Below, piece after piece: positions 11,573 through 23,112 of a DNA stretch of 64,000 nt. The stretch lies in NCBI GenBank assembly GCA_964019335.1, contig OZ025664.1, positions 248,001 to 312,000 of the forward strand, given 5' to 3'. Both the position numbers and the translations under genes were made by a program. The notes below the pieces were generated by a model. The model did not search any database. It saw only the letters and a program-made list of their open reading frames with translations, and was not told where the DNA came from. Source of the stretch: Diplonema japonicum. Lineage: Eukaryota > Euglenozoa > Diplonemea > Diplonemida > Diplonemidae. The number at the start of each line of letters is the position of its first letter. Position 1 is the first letter of the stretch.

Positions 11573-13299
11573 ATGGCGGCCCAAGATGACCAGCATCTGC
11601 TTGAGTCGAAATTCAAGCTTTTGGAGACAGGGAGGAAGATATACTTTGAAGACTCACAGCAACAGCTGAAGAGCACGAAGGAGGCGGTAAACATGCTTCG
11701 CAAGGAGAACAAAGAGTTGAAAAAATCGCTCCGATCCATACAAGAGGAGAAGAAGTCCGACAAGGAGAACGTCCACGGGAGCATACAAGACGCAGAGCTG
11801 CACCAATTGGAGACAAAGGTAGTAAACGCGAGGAAGAACCTGGACACTTTGAAGGTATAGAAAAAAAAAAAAAAAAGAAAAAAAAAAAAAAAAAAACCCA
11901 CAGCATTTCAACGACCAAAGCGCGGCATCCATCCAATCAGCAAGAGAGAAGCTGAAAGACGTAGACCTGATAAAACCAGATGTTCTTGATCTTGATCCGG
12001 GGTTGGCCAGAAAGGTTTGCTTTTTTTTTTTTCTTTTCTTTTTTTTACAAAAAAAAAAAAAAAAAAATCCATAGATCCGCATGCTTGAAAACCGACTAGA
12101 CAAATCTATGATAAAGTACAACGAAGCACAAGCCATTCGAAAGACGTACGAACAGATTGTAAAGCGGTTGAAGGAAGAGCGAATCGGTTTTGACAACCAG
12201 CTTGCTGCAATCGAGAGAACGTTGAAAGCAAAGGACCACGATTATCATGAATTGCTGAATATGTCGCATGACGCCAATCATGCTAACGCCATTTCCAAGG
12301 CTGAACTCGGACAGTTCAGGGCAGCGTATGAAGAAGAAAGACGCCAAAAGGACATCGAGCTCTCGGAACGCAAGCAAGCCGTTCAAAAAAGAATCGATCA
12401 AACACAGCGTTTGGAACGGAAGGAGAAAATCTCAAAAGCGAAGGAAGCCGAAGCAACCGCTCCGAAACAAGAGGAGGAACGGCCGAAACAACAAGTTGTG
12501 GAGCCCGCACCAGAAGAACAGGAAAAGCTTAGACAATACGAAGAAGCATTTGCCAAGATAAAGGAGGCTACAGGAGTTGCAGATGTTCAAGAAGTGATAC
12601 AGAAATTCGTCACACAAGAAGACACACACAGAAACCTCGTCGACATGAAGGAAATGACACAATCAAAGATCGACCACATTACTATAGAAAAAGCCAACCT
12701 CAAAGCAATCCTCGAGGAGCTGAAGTACTCTGGATCCGGCCAGCTTGGTTCAAGACGAATAGTCGATGAATTCGAGGCGCACCTCGCAGAGGCCCGGCAT
12801 CAATGCGAGAAAAACTGTCTGAAATACGAAAGAGCCGCCCGGCTGCTAATCAACGTCAAGGCCGGCATCGAACATTTAAGGTACAAAACATTTTTTTTTT
12901 TTTTTTTAAACCCCAAAACACAGTGAAAAGCTCACGGATTACAAAACAAAGGACGGCTCGGAGAACACAGACGACCTGAAAAAAAACAAAGATGAGTCGA
13001 TTGTAAAAGTAATGGAGCAGTGCCACGCCAAGCTGCAAATGCTTGCAGAAGAGGCTGGGCCAGGTCTTAATGACACAGATGTTTCGCTGCCTGTTGAAGC
13101 TACGGCAGGTAGCCTCCCAGCAACCAACAGAAGAATCAAAATCCCTACCTCTGATGAAGATGAAGACCCAGGCGACGATGAAGACGAAGACGAAGAAGAA
13201 GACGTTCTTGACAGGGAAACAGTCAAGAAGCTTGCAAATCTGGCTGTCGAACGTGAGAAGAAAAAGTCCAAGAAACGCGGCAAGAAATCGAAAGAATGA
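11573..13299 (+). CDS. ODAD3/CCDC151-like coiled-coil protein (outer dynein arm docking)
   Basis: Four exons: 11573-11854, 11904-12014, 12075-12880, 12924-13299 (1575 nt, 524 aa). The three introns are 49, 60 and 43 nt, mostly A or T runs, bounded by GTATAG, GTTTGC and GTACAA donors and CACAG, CATAG and CACAG acceptors. The protein is almost wholly coiled coil. The block IRMLENRLDKSMIKYNEAQ followed by RKTYEQIVKRLKEERIGFDN and the later LLINVKAGIEHL fit CCDC151/ODAD3 (ODA10 in Chlamydomonas), which helps attach outer dynein arms to axonemal doublets. The C terminus is acidic, then very basic (KKKSKKRGKKSKE). CCDC63/CCDC114 is the nearest alternative. Confidence 0.85.
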
Positions 13300-13693
13300 A
13301 GGGGGGAAAAAAAAGGGAGGTATAATCTCTGCAAAAGAGAGCTAGGAATACCTCTTTTTTTTTTCTTTTCTTTTCTTTTCTTCTTTTCTCATCTTCTTTC
13401 CCCCCAAAGTGAGAGTTTTGCCAATTTCTTTTTTTTTGTTATAGTTTTTTTTTTTTTTCCCCTGTTTATTTTGTTTTATTTACCCCACTCTCCCCCTGTT
13501 TGTCACCCCCATATTCTACTGAATCTTTTTGGTTTGTGTTTTATTTTATTTTTTTTTTGTTCTTTTATTTCCATGCGTGCTTCAATAATAAATAATAAAG
13601 CTTGAGAACAACGTCTCTTACCGGCCTTCCTCTTTTGTAGAGGCCTTAGGTTCGCACGTACGTAGATCGTCTTTCCACCAACCCAGGTGTCCA
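13300..13693. other. Pyrimidine-rich 3' region and spacer
   Basis: T and C runs follow the ODAD3-like stop. From 13565 the sequence becomes mixed, with a small hairpin (GGCCTTCCTC...GAGGCC near 13623-13645). No gene is recognised. It may be flanking sequence of the snoRNA locus that follows. Confidence 0.5.
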
Positions 13694-13781
13694 GTGATGA
13701 GAAATTCCGTTTAATAGTCTTCTTTCCAATGAAAAAAAAAAAAAAAAATCATTTTTCGTGATTCCAACAACAGATAGCTGA
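13694..13781 (+). ncRNA. C/D box snoRNA, candidate LSU rRNA guide
   Basis: Box C GTGATGA at 13694-13700, D' ATGA at 13729-13732, C' GTGATTC at 13758-13764 and D CTGA at 13778-13781, the same order and spacing as the eight-copy array at 38.5-39.5 kb. The 11 bases before D' (GTCTTCTTTCC) are complementary to GGAAAGAAGAC, a universally conserved 28S segment recalled from general knowledge. The D'+5 rule would place 2'-O-methylation on the second A of GGAA. An alternative D box at 13792-13795 is possible; it gives a better GTGT/ACAC terminal stem. An A run lies between D' and C'. Confidence 0.6.
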
Positions 13782-13795
13782 CAGTTTCATTCTGA

Positions 13796-14231
13796 GAACA
13801 CTTTTTTTTTATGCACCCTGGATTGACTTGAGACATAGTTGCACCTTCCATCTCCGGAGTGCCGCCTTTCCAAAAGAACCCCCCCAATTCCACGTTGTGC
13901 TTCCGCCCCTTCACATAGCTCTCTGATTAAAACACTTTACTTGACATTACTACCTGTCTTAGGTGAGGGGAGGCGAAGCCCCCCTTCTCCCTGTGCTGAT
14001 CACTTACCCGCGCTTATGAGAAGCAGCCTTGCGGGCAGGAACCGCTCTGAAGTGATGACATTGAATACACCGCAACGGTCTGAGTCCTGTCACGAGGATT
14101 AGAAACGTATTGACGTCTGGGAGGCCTCTTTTGGTCTCTTGGGCAGCTGATCGGAATAATTTTCTTTTTTTTTAAACCCCCTCATATTGTTCATCTTAGG
14201 AGAGTGGGTGAGGTTGGGTGCAGCTCACAGG
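13796..14231. other. Spacer; possible second C/D RNA near 14053
   Basis: Mixed-composition sequence without a credible ORF. GTGATGA at 14053-14059 followed 22 bases later by CTGA (14080-14083) repeats the box C to D' spacing of the snoRNAs here, but no clear C' box or rRNA match is seen. The segment ends with a T run, CATCTTAG (14193-14200) and CACAG (14227-14231), candidate acceptors for the next gene's mRNA. Confidence 0.35.
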
Positions 14232-14882
14232 ATGGTGGCAGTACAAGCCAGTGAAGCACGCATAATAGAAGTTGTTAGAGGGACAGAGAAGAACATCCCC
14301 TCCGCAGAGGGGCAGCCGGTACAGCTTCACGTGAAACGAACAAGTTGCGAAGAGGAAGGTCCGTACAAGGGACCGAGGGAACTGTATAAATCGCTGATAG
14401 TTGTAGGTTTCGCTCACCTATGCTTGTGGGGGTCAATCTACTCACTGGCTGGTGACGTCGATGGTGGCTCTGAGACAGTGGTTATCTTTGCCCCTATGCT
14501 GTTGATAGGGTTGTTCGCCTGTGTTGCTGGGATGCTGTGGTACGCTAGAGTCGTCAGCCCTGAGCATGAACGGTTGACTGTGAGGAATTGCCTTCTTGCC
14601 GCCGCTTTGACCGATGTCGTTCTGACTGGCGTATACCTGCTCATTGTCTTCAACAGTCACTATGACACGCACGCCCCGTTTACTAAACATGATTTTGATT
14701 ACAGAGACAAGAAGAGAACGCTTTTCTGCGCTCTTCTTGGAATTCACATAGCGCTCTCCTGGCTCAGCTTTGGGTACATGGGCTACATTGGGATCAAAAA
14801 GGCCGAAGAGGAAATCACGGTCCTTACTGTTATCCAAGTGGGGGAGTTGAGGGAAGCCGCAGTGTGCCCCTCACAACAATAA
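14232..14882 (+). CDS. Four-helix membrane protein, unknown family
   Basis: 216 aa from ATG 14232, which directly follows a CACAG acceptor-like site. A hydrophilic amino part of about 60 residues is followed by four hydrophobic helices: around SLIVVGFAHLCLWGSIYSLA, VIFAPMLLIGLFACVAGMLW, LLAAALTDVVLTGVYLLIVF and LFCALLGIHIALSWLSFGYM. The C-terminal tail is short. Acidic and His residues sit between helices 3 and 4. I do not recognise the family, and no neighbour suggests a role. Confidence 0.72.
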   Translation: MVAVQASEARIIEVVRGTEKNIPSAEGQPVQLHVKRTSCEEEGPYKGPRELYKSLIVVGFAHLCLWGSIYSLAGDVDGGSETVVIFAPMLLIGLFACVAGMLWYARVVSPEHERLTVRNCLLAAALTDVVLTGVYLLIVFNSHYDTHAPFTKHDFDYRDKKRTLFCALLGIHIALSWLSFGYMGYIGIKKAEEEITVLTVIQVGELREAAVCPSQQ

Positions 14883-17306
14883 AAAAAAAAAAAGAACAAA
14901 CAAACAAAAAAAAAGTAATGGGGGGGAATTAAAAAAAAAAAACATATTATCCGGGTTAACCGATCACTGTCAGGTGTTTTTAGATTTTCAAGAGGGGGGC
15001 GGCTTTGTGAAATAGAAGGGAAATAAATATGGTTGCATGCTCTCAATTTAAAACCCGAATTGTAATTTTTTTAAAAAAAAAAAATCTCGTTGGTGATCGG
15101 ATGCCCTTGGACGAAGAAAAGAAAAAAAGGGGGTGTGAAAAATAAATGAAATATAATCATATTTTTTTTATTTGGTGGGATTGTTGCTCACCGCTTTTTT
15201 TATTTTTTTTTTGGATGCAAATTACATATGTGGGACACTGTGCTTTTTCTACTTTGCCCCATTCATTAAACTTCTTTCGGAGGGTGAGTTATGGTTGAGG
15301 GAAAAGAGGACAAAGTACAGCAATAAGGACCTCATCACCTTTATGACACTTCCGGAAGGAGCTCTTCGAGTTCCCCCCCCCCCCCCCCCCCCTTCCCTCC
15401 CTCTCCTCGCAAAAAATTCAAATGATCTTTTTTGCAGTTTTTTCTTCTTCCCTCCTTTCCTCAGATTTCTTTCTTTACCTTCTTTTGGGACAGCAAGACT
15501 GGTCTTTTGGTACCCATGTACAAAAGGCGAGTCACGGCTCTCTCTAGAGCGGGGCGACCTAACAGCCAGGAAGATTGCACTGCAGTCACTGTACCCCCGG
15601 TCACTATGGTCGAAATATTCCTTTTTTATTTTTCTGGGAAAAAAAAAGGGGAGAAAAAAAAAAGAAGGAAAAAAAAAGAAGAAAAAAAAAAACCTTCCCC
15701 AGCTTTTGCCTTTGGCAACTTGAACTTGGGGTTTTTATTATTTTTACTACACTATATCAAAAAGAAAAAAAAAGAAAAAAAACACATTTCCATATTTAAA
15801 ACCCCCCCCCGAAAAAAAAACTTATATATAAAATAGAGATTGGCTCTTTTGCACTCCCGATAAATAGTTATAGTTTTTTTTTTTTAATTCACTTTTTCTT
15901 TTTTTTCTAGGGGGGGAGACAGAGAGAAGAGAAGGGGAGAAAAAGAACAAAAAAAAAACCAAAGCAAATTGGTACAATTTCCCCCTCCTTTTGGCCTTGT
16001 TAGAGAGTATTTCACACTTCCCCCTCCCCCTTTTTTTTATGTCAACAATAACAAAAAAAGTTATGACCAAAAAAAAAGAGAACAATTGCTGGCAGTTTTT
16101 TGATACCACCATCCCCCCCCCCCCCCCCCCCCCCCGACCACATTTCAAGCTCAACTTTGATTTCCATCAAACTACGCAACCTGCAGTGATCGCATTAAGG
16201 TGGGGGAGGGGGAATTTTTCTTTTTTTTTTTGTTGTTGTTCCTGATTTCGGGTTGCCGGGATGTGAAGTTGACAATGATAACAAAAGCTCAATTGGCATG
16301 GGGAAACAAAGGGGGGATGATGTCCCGTTTTTTTTCTCTTTTTTTTTCCCCTCCCCACCCCCCCCTTTTTTTTCTATAGAAATTATCATATGGGTTTGCA
16401 GAAAGTCAGCTTGGTGACAGAAGGAGCTTTTTCTTCTCCGCCCACACCCTTTTCTTCATTTTTTTTTTCCTCTGGCACTACACACTCCAAACCCCATCGT
16501 GGGTTACGTGACACATATTTACAGGGTTAAAAAAAAAGAGAGGACTTCCCCCTCCCCCTCTTTTTTTCTTTCAATGATCATCTAGCTCGCCCAATGCTTC
16601 ATGTTTCTTATGCCAGCCTTTGAAGGAAAAAAAAAAATGCCGAGGGCAGTGAAGTAAAACCATTTCTTTTTCATTTTTTTTTCCTGTTACCGAAGAGGAA
16701 AGGGTTTTTTTTTTAACGGGGTGTATAGCCCCCCGTTGAAAGTTATATAAAAAAAGGGGAAAGAAGAACGGAGGGAGGGGGGAAATATTCTTCCCCCCCC
16801 CCCCTTTTTCTTCTCTTTTTCTTCTCTTTTTCTCTCCTTCTTTTTTACTGTTGAAAAGAAATTGGCCCAACCACCCATTCCCCCCCCCTCTCCCTATTTT
16901 ATTTAAGCGTCAAATCTCCCGCAATTTCTTTATTTAAAAAAAAAAATAACTCCTGCGGAAAATTACTTTTTTCGTAAGTGAAATTTGGCCTTTAAAAAAA
17001 AAAGAGGTTTTTTTCCCCCCGTCGAACCGACGGCAGGTTTTCGTCCGGCTTCAATCTTCGGAACAACAAAACATTCCTCTTTTTTTTTTTCTCTTTTTTT
17101 TTTTCTTTTTTTTTTCTTTTTCTTTTTTTTTTTTTTTTTTTGCCAAAAATAGCGGGGGAAATCCCCACTCAAAAAAAATTTTTTTTCAAGGAAAAAGAAA
17201 AGAGGGGGGATCTGGCTGCGCAAAATAATACCCCTTTCCCCTTTTTTTTTTTCCCCCAAAAAATTTTTTAGAAAGTTCACAGTGTGGGGGTGGGAGAACG
17301 AAGGGG

Positions 17307-17334
<28 letters not shown>
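14883..17334. other. 2.4-kb gene-free spacer dominated by homopolymers
   Basis: A, T, C and G runs with short unique islands. The islands at 15225-15370 and 15490-15610 have protein-like composition (KYSNKDLITFMTLPEGALRV in one frame) but no start, splice pattern or family match. They may be decayed coding fragments. Nothing else is recognised. Confidence 0.55.
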
Positions 17335-17337
<3 letters not shown>

Positions 17338-20300
17338 CCATTGAAGTCAACGACGGAGTGCATGGATTATGAGAAGGGAAGTATTGCAGGGAAGCTGAAA
17401 AACTTTCAGAAGGAGCTTTTTATGAAGAGCAAGGATGAAAATACTGTTGTATTCGCCCCCACCGGGAGCGGGAAAACATGGGTAAGTGCCGCCGTGGCAC
17501 AACACGTTTTACAGAAGGCCCCGAGCAACAGGCAAGAGAGAAAGCGCACGGACAACAAAAAATACCAAATGCTGAAGAAGAACTTCGTGGTTTTTCTGGT
17601 GAACAGGATACCCTTGGTGGAACAGCAGGGCACGGCTTTCGTCGATATTTTCAACAGTGTAGGTGAAACTGTCTTGGTGCAGAAATACAGTTCCAACCAC
17701 AGCAACACAAACCAGTCCTTGGGATGGGATCAAATCTACAACACATATGACGTTGTTTTCATGATCGATCAGATTTTCTTCTCTCTTCTTAACGAGCGTC
17801 GCGCGCATCTGTCTGACGTGGACCTGATCATCATTGATGAATGCCACCACTGCATCGGGAACTCTCCTGTGAACAACATCATGCTGGAACATTACCACAA
17901 GGAGGAGGACGGTCCGCTCCCGCAGCTGCTCGGTCTCACCGCGTCTCCTGGGAGCGACGTGACCTACGATGATACCTTCAAAAAAACAAGCCGATTGCTT
18001 GGTTCCCTTCGGTCCGGCATTGCATCTGTCACAGACCGCGACAACATGGCCGAGCTCAGACATGCGGTCTCACCTGCATCTGAACACATTGTAAAATACA
18101 CATCAAGCAGTTTGGAACACGAATGCAGCTGGTGTGTCTCTGAGATAATGCAAAATTTGGAGGATTTGGCGATGGATCGCCCGGTTACTGTTGGTGGTGT
18201 GAAGCTCCAGATCGATGAGTTCCCACCGCACCTCACGTCTGGGTTGAATTTTAGATCCTCCATCGAGTACAGAATGTTCAGTAGAATGCAGTCAGTCGTG
18301 GCGGACAGCAAATCCAGGCGGGGGATAAGCGATCTTTACTCCACGTTGGAGCAGCTTTCCGAGCTTCTCATCTACCTCACCGAGATCGGTTTTGACCATG
18401 CCGCTGAGGCTTTTGAAGCTGACACGATCGACTACAAGTCAGAGGTCAGAGGAAGGGTTCGGGACGACTGCCCTGAGATCCTCGACGAGGAACGCCGTTG
18501 CGAAACGCATCTAATCAGCAAGAGAATGGAGCTGTGCCAAGCCTTTGCAAACTTGAAGAGAAAGTACCCCGAAGATGCACAGAAATGCACGAAACTCCAA
18601 CAACTCTTCTCGTGCCTAATTGACGCTCACACAGTGCACATAGTACACGGGACATGGCATGCTGTTGACATCAACGAATCACCGTTCCCCGCTATCAATA
18701 TCAAGGTGGAAGGCCTCCGCCGTTGCTTGCTACGCGTCATCGATCGACACAGCGTGACAATTGGAGAGAACAAATTCAAAGTCCGTCCGCTTCGTGACAG
18801 CGATGGCGTCGATCTGGAACATGTTGCGCACGAAGGACTGGCTGTTGAGGCAGTTCTCCGTTTAAACGAACGAGGTGCCACCGAGCTGCTTATCAGGAAC
18901 TCTATGACAGGCATTCAATATGTCTTCAGAAAGGAACGTGATGACAAGTTTCGCGCCATTATCTTCACGCAAACCAAGAAAGGCGTCAATCGCATCGCAG
19001 AGCAGTTGAAATACCACTCTCAGCTCCGTGGGCGGTTTACTCCAAGCATGTTCGTGGGCCACGGTAGCTCGGCCAATGAAAAAGGGATGTCAGCGAAGCA
19101 GCAAACCAACGTTGTCAGGGAGTTCAAGCGGGGGACTTTCAACTGTCTAGTCGCCACCAACGTTGCTGAAGAAGGCATCGACATCCCTGTTTGCAACGTT
19201 GTCATTCGGTATGACGCTCAGTTCTCCGTTATCAGTTACATCCAATCGCGGGGGAGAGCAAGGGCGAGGGATTCCATTTTTATAGTAATAGCATGTGAAG
19301 GAGCTGAACACGACCGGTACCAAAACATCAAGGAGCAAGAAATGTGGCAGGAAGAGGTGGTCCGTAGTCTTGAAAACGAAGAGGGTGAATCTGACTCCTC
19401 CGAGGATGACGGTGTGTCTCCCCGGGACACCCCCGAATTCTATCATCACAAGCCCCTTGAACGGCTTAGCAAATTCTGGGCAGACCGCATGTGGGGCAGC
19501 CCTGAGTTCAAGGAGGTCAAAAACGATGGACAGGACGGGCCGAACGAGATTTCGCTGAGTTGCTTGATAAATGGAAGAGCCTTGAAGCATAGCTCGCACT
19601 ACGCAGAGTGCTCCCACGAACAGAAGAGAAAAGCACGGAAAATTGTTGCGATTAAGATGTGCGAATCGCTAGCAGAGATGGACCTCATTCAACCCGAAGA
19701 CAGGGTTGTGACGCGTGGTATGGCTGTCTTTAACACCTTTGGCCAACGAGAAAAACTACAGAAACCACGATTTTGAAAACAGAGCTTTCAAAAAGGTTGT
19801 ACCTCACCAACTGCGTCGAGCCCCTGCTGCCCAACGAAAAGGAATCCAACGAGTACAACAAAGAGGACTGGCCGAAGAACGTTACGCCGCTTACCATACT
19901 CAACTCCGAGGTGTGTTGTTGCTGTTTCAAACAAAGAACCAAACAGATGAAGAAACAGAAGAAGAAGCTCCCCAAGACACGCACTGAGCCTGTTGCTTCA
20001 GACGACGGCGTCAAGATGGTGCAGGCTGTCGTACAGACGGAGAAGGGAACCGAGTGGACTATCTGGAAAGGGAAGCGCACCCCGAGGGTAGAAGACCATT
20101 CAAAGCGGAACAAGCAGAAAGAAGTGCTGATCTGTGAGGTTTGCATCGGAGTCCTCAAGAAGGTATTCGGCTTTCTTACTTAAGCGTTTATCACACTACA
20201 GGTGTTTGGAATTAAACTTGTCCGTGTGTTCCCAATTGAGGGAAACACCATGCTCGAGCCGCAGCAAGGTGCGAAGGTGGGGTTAAGCAGCGAAGCTTAC

Positions 20301-20723
20301 ATTCAGCCATCCCAACCTGTACTAGGGGGGCACACGAAGCAAGAGCAAGTCAGTCAATGGCGTGCGCAGGTTCAACATCCTCAGCAGCTGCAAACACAAT
20401 CACTGCACCAACACCATCAACATCAACATCAACATCAACATCAACAGCAACACAAACACCAGCACTCTCTCCAACATCACCAGCACCATCAACACCAACA
20501 TCAATACAAACACCAGCATCCTCACCAACACCAGCACCATCCTCTCCAACATCAGCATCAGCATCAACATCAACACAAACACCAACATCACCAACTCCAG
20601 CATCTTCACCAACACCATCGCCATCAACACCATCACCATCACCATCACCATCAACACCAACACCATCAACACCACCATCAACACCAACACCATCGCCATC
20701 AACACCATCACCATCAACATCAA

Positions 20724-20755
<32 letters not shown>

Positions 20756-21233
20756 ACACGCTCTTCACCAACATCAACACCAACACCATCAACATCAACA
20801 TCAACACAAACGCCAACATCACCATCACCATCAACACCAACACCATCACCATCACCATCAACATCAACACCAACACCATCAACATCAACACCAACACGCT
20901 CTTCACCAACATCACCAACATCAACACAAACACCAACATCACCAACACCACCTTCACCATCACCAACATCAACACCAACACGCTCTTCACCAACATCACC
21001 AACACCAACACCATCATCACAAGCATGAGGGAGAACAAAAAAAAAAGATCAACTCTAAACTAACTATGCTTGCTCAGCATAGCCACCAACTGCAAAACTC
21101 TCTGCTACCACCTACGCAGTGTGTTGTGCCTGCGGACACCTCGCAGATTTCTCAGTCCTACCAATGTACGGATGACTCTACCACGAGTCTCAAGCCCCTG
21201 CACCAGAGCTATGAGTCGTATGATGATTTTTGA
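17335..21233 (+). CDS. Dicer/RIG-I-type DECH-box RNA helicase with His/Gln-rich tail
   Basis: Three exons: 17335-19717, 19762-20162, 20202-21233 (3816 nt, 1271 aa). Introns of 44 and 39 nt have GTATGG and GTATTC donors and CTACAG acceptors. Motif I is APTGSGKT, motif II IIIDECHH, motif III LGLTASPG, and motifs V-VI are ATNVAEEGIDIP and QSRGRARA, the latter typical of Dicer, RIG-I and FANCM-like helicases. The central insert (about 220-520) fits the helical domain of this group. Near residues 740-785, SHEQKRKARKIVAIKMCESL resembles the second half of a dsRNA-binding fold. No RNase III domain follows. The last third is a Cys cluster, a basic segment and a roughly 210-residue His/Gln repeat. It could act on double-stranded RNA in RNA interference or antiviral sensing; that is inference. 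Confidence 0.86.
20401..21027 (+). repeat. CAY/CAR coding repeat (His/Gln tract)
   Basis: About 630 bases built almost only from CAC, CAT and CAA triplets in hexameric patterns (CATCAA, CACCAT, CACCAA), inside the last exon of the helicase gene. The His/Gln frame is the one continuous with unique sequence on both sides. The +1 frame would read Pro/Thr/Ser and the third Asn/Ile/Thr. Confidence 0.9.
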
Positions 21234-21380
21234 GCTCGTTGCGCTTCCGAACGTAGTCCAGCGTACGATGACCGCTGCTGCGGTGTTTCTTCATTTCTCC
21301 TCTTCTTCTTCTTTTTTTCCCTCTCTTTTCACCCTCGCTTCCTTTTTTGTAAACTCGCTTCACAGCTGTCGGGTTGTCAA

Positions 21381-22811
21381 ATGCCGGCCCCACCTAGCTG
21401 GGCACGAAACAATGGCATGATGAGTCCGTTAGCCACAGCAGCTAATGAGTACGAAGACGAGGCGCTGTTGGGGGATGGCTACGTGGGGGGCATGGGAAGG
21501 ATGAGCCCGAGCCCGGTGAAGAACGAAGCGACAGATGTTGTGGGGTTCTCACAACCGGGATACTCACCACCAAAATTGATGCAACCACGACCCCCAGTGG
21601 AACCGGTGAAACAGAAAGGCAACGCACTAACTGTCGTGTTCGGGAACGGCGGCACCGTGCAGGTACCTTATGAAACAGCGATGTGTGGAGAAGACATCAA
21701 GAAATACCTAGAAGACTCGGAAGGCGTGGAAGCTGGCAGACAACGGATCTGGCTAACCGACGGAAGCGAACTGGATAATTTCTGCGAGCTAGGACAAGCC
21801 GGCGTCCACGGCGGTGAGCGGCTGAAACTCAGCATCGTGGCGTCCCCTAGGAAATACGAAGCTTTCACCCCGCCAGACCTTCCCGAATCAGTCATGGAAA
21901 CAACGGAAATAATAATTGACAGACCCACAAAGGAGACTTCGCTGGGGATGAACTTCACCTCTGACATGATAGTCACAGACGTGGCACCGGATGGAGCGGC
22001 GGGCATGGCAGGTGTCACGACAGATATGAAAATTTTAGAGATCAACCAGCAAAAGGTTCTCAATTTATCAAATTTCAAGCAGGCGTTGCTGTTGTCCCCC
22101 GAAACCGTCACGCTGGTCGTCACCAAGAAAAACAATGTGGTACCGGACTCGATCGAGCCCCCCAAGCAAAACATACTGCCGGAGGGTCGGGCTGCACCCC
22201 ACCCTAGCGGCGCACAACAACAACTCATGGACGGGCATTACATGTGGCTGTTAAAACGGTTTTGTTTGGGTTTTTCGGTGTTTCTGTCGATCATTCTAGG
22301 ATTCGTTTGTTTAATAGTATACGCGAGTGAGAATGACAGAAGCTGTGGGAAAATCGAGAATTGGTGTGTTGGCGTTGGTGTGGTCATGTTGATAATGGGA
22401 TGTTTCGTGACATTTTTACTTCTAAACATCTACAGGCAAGGCATCGACTTGTTTGATGTGACAGACCTGTCAGCAATGGTCGCCTTGGGTGGTGTGTCGC
22501 TTGTTCTTTTGATGACAATTGCTGTGAGCATATCTGGGTTGGTCATCCTCACCCGCGATCTTTCTAGAGACGAACGAGACGCTTGCGGGCCTTTCCGTGA
22601 TCTTGTGGTCTTCCTTGTCGTCACTGTGGCTGTTATTATTATCCTGTTCGTGGCGATCTTTTTCGCGATGTGTACTTACAACCGGGATGTGCTAGAACGC
22701 CACCGTCGGTATAAATCGGAACGGGCTGCCGCGGCCAACCTCCCCTCCTGCCGTCCCAAGGACTACTTCCTTGATAGGAACAACACCGCGATTCCTTATA
22801 ATTATGTGTAA
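21381..22811 (+). CDS. PDZ-domain membrane protein 1
   Basis: 476 aa, single exon, starting 16 bases after a CTTCACAG acceptor-like site. A Pro-rich amino region is followed by a compact domain (about 80-155, ALTVVFGNGGTVQVPYETA, ending LKLSIV) that may be ubiquitin-like. A PDZ domain (about 173-258) shows the carboxylate-loop variant SLGMNF in place of GLGF, then VAPDGAAGMAGVTTDMKILE and a TVTLVVTKK strand. Four membrane helices follow (about 295-440), and the tail ends in NYV. PDZ domains bind C-terminal peptides, so this could be a membrane scaffold. A second protein of the same design is at 48186-49734. Confidence 0.8.
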   Translation: MPAPPSWARNNGMMSPLATAANEYEDEALLGDGYVGGMGRMSPSPVKNEATDVVGFSQPGYSPPKLMQPRPPVEPVKQKGNALTVVFGNGGTVQVPYETAMCGEDIKKYLEDSEGVEAGRQRIWLTDGSELDNFCELGQAGVHGGERLKLSIVASPRKYEAFTPPDLPESVMETTEIIIDRPTKETSLGMNFTSDMIVTDVAPDGAAGMAGVTTDMKILEINQQKVLNLSNFKQALLLSPETVTLVVTKKNNVVPDSIEPPKQNILPEGRAAPHPSGAQQQLMDGHYMWLLKRFCLGFSVFLSIILGFVCLIVYASENDRSCGKIENWCVGVGVVMLIMGCFVTFLLLNIYRQGIDLFDVTDLSAMVALGGVSLVLLMTIAVSISGLVILTRDLSRDERDACGPFRDLVVFLVVTVAVIIILFVAIFFAMCTYNRDVLERHRRYKSERAAAANLPSCRPKDYFLDRNNTAIPYNYV

Positions 22812-23112
22812 AAAAAAAAAAAAGAGACAAAAATAGATTGTTATAGATACTCACATTGTGTTAGAACTGGTTTTTTTTTTTTTTTTTAAATATTTTTTTT
22901 TATTTGTTAGAATCCGATAAAGAAAAAAGGGGGTGGGGTGGGGGGTGTAATACCGTGCTATCCTCGTTCTGTCTGTCCTTTCCTTCATCCCCGACTCTTT
23001 TTTTTTTTTTTTTTTTTTTAAATTCCCCTTCGAATCGTTCTTTTTTTTTTTTTAAAAAGGGGAGAAAAAAAAAAGTAGGAGCTTACAACGAACAAATAAA
23101 AAAAGAAGAAAA
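22812..23112. other. Homopolymer spacer
   Basis: A and T runs separated by short mixed stretches. Nothing recognised. Confidence 0.6.

Noticed and set aside
14053-14083. Possible snoRNA with guide before CTGA at 14080
   Set aside because: No C' box or outer D box with normal spacing and no recognised target; kept only as a note in the spacer entry.
20357-21028. Pro/Thr/Ser-rich mucin-like ORF in the +1 frame of the repeat
   Set aside because: Only the His/Gln frame continues without stops into unique sequence on both sides and joins the helicase exons in phase.
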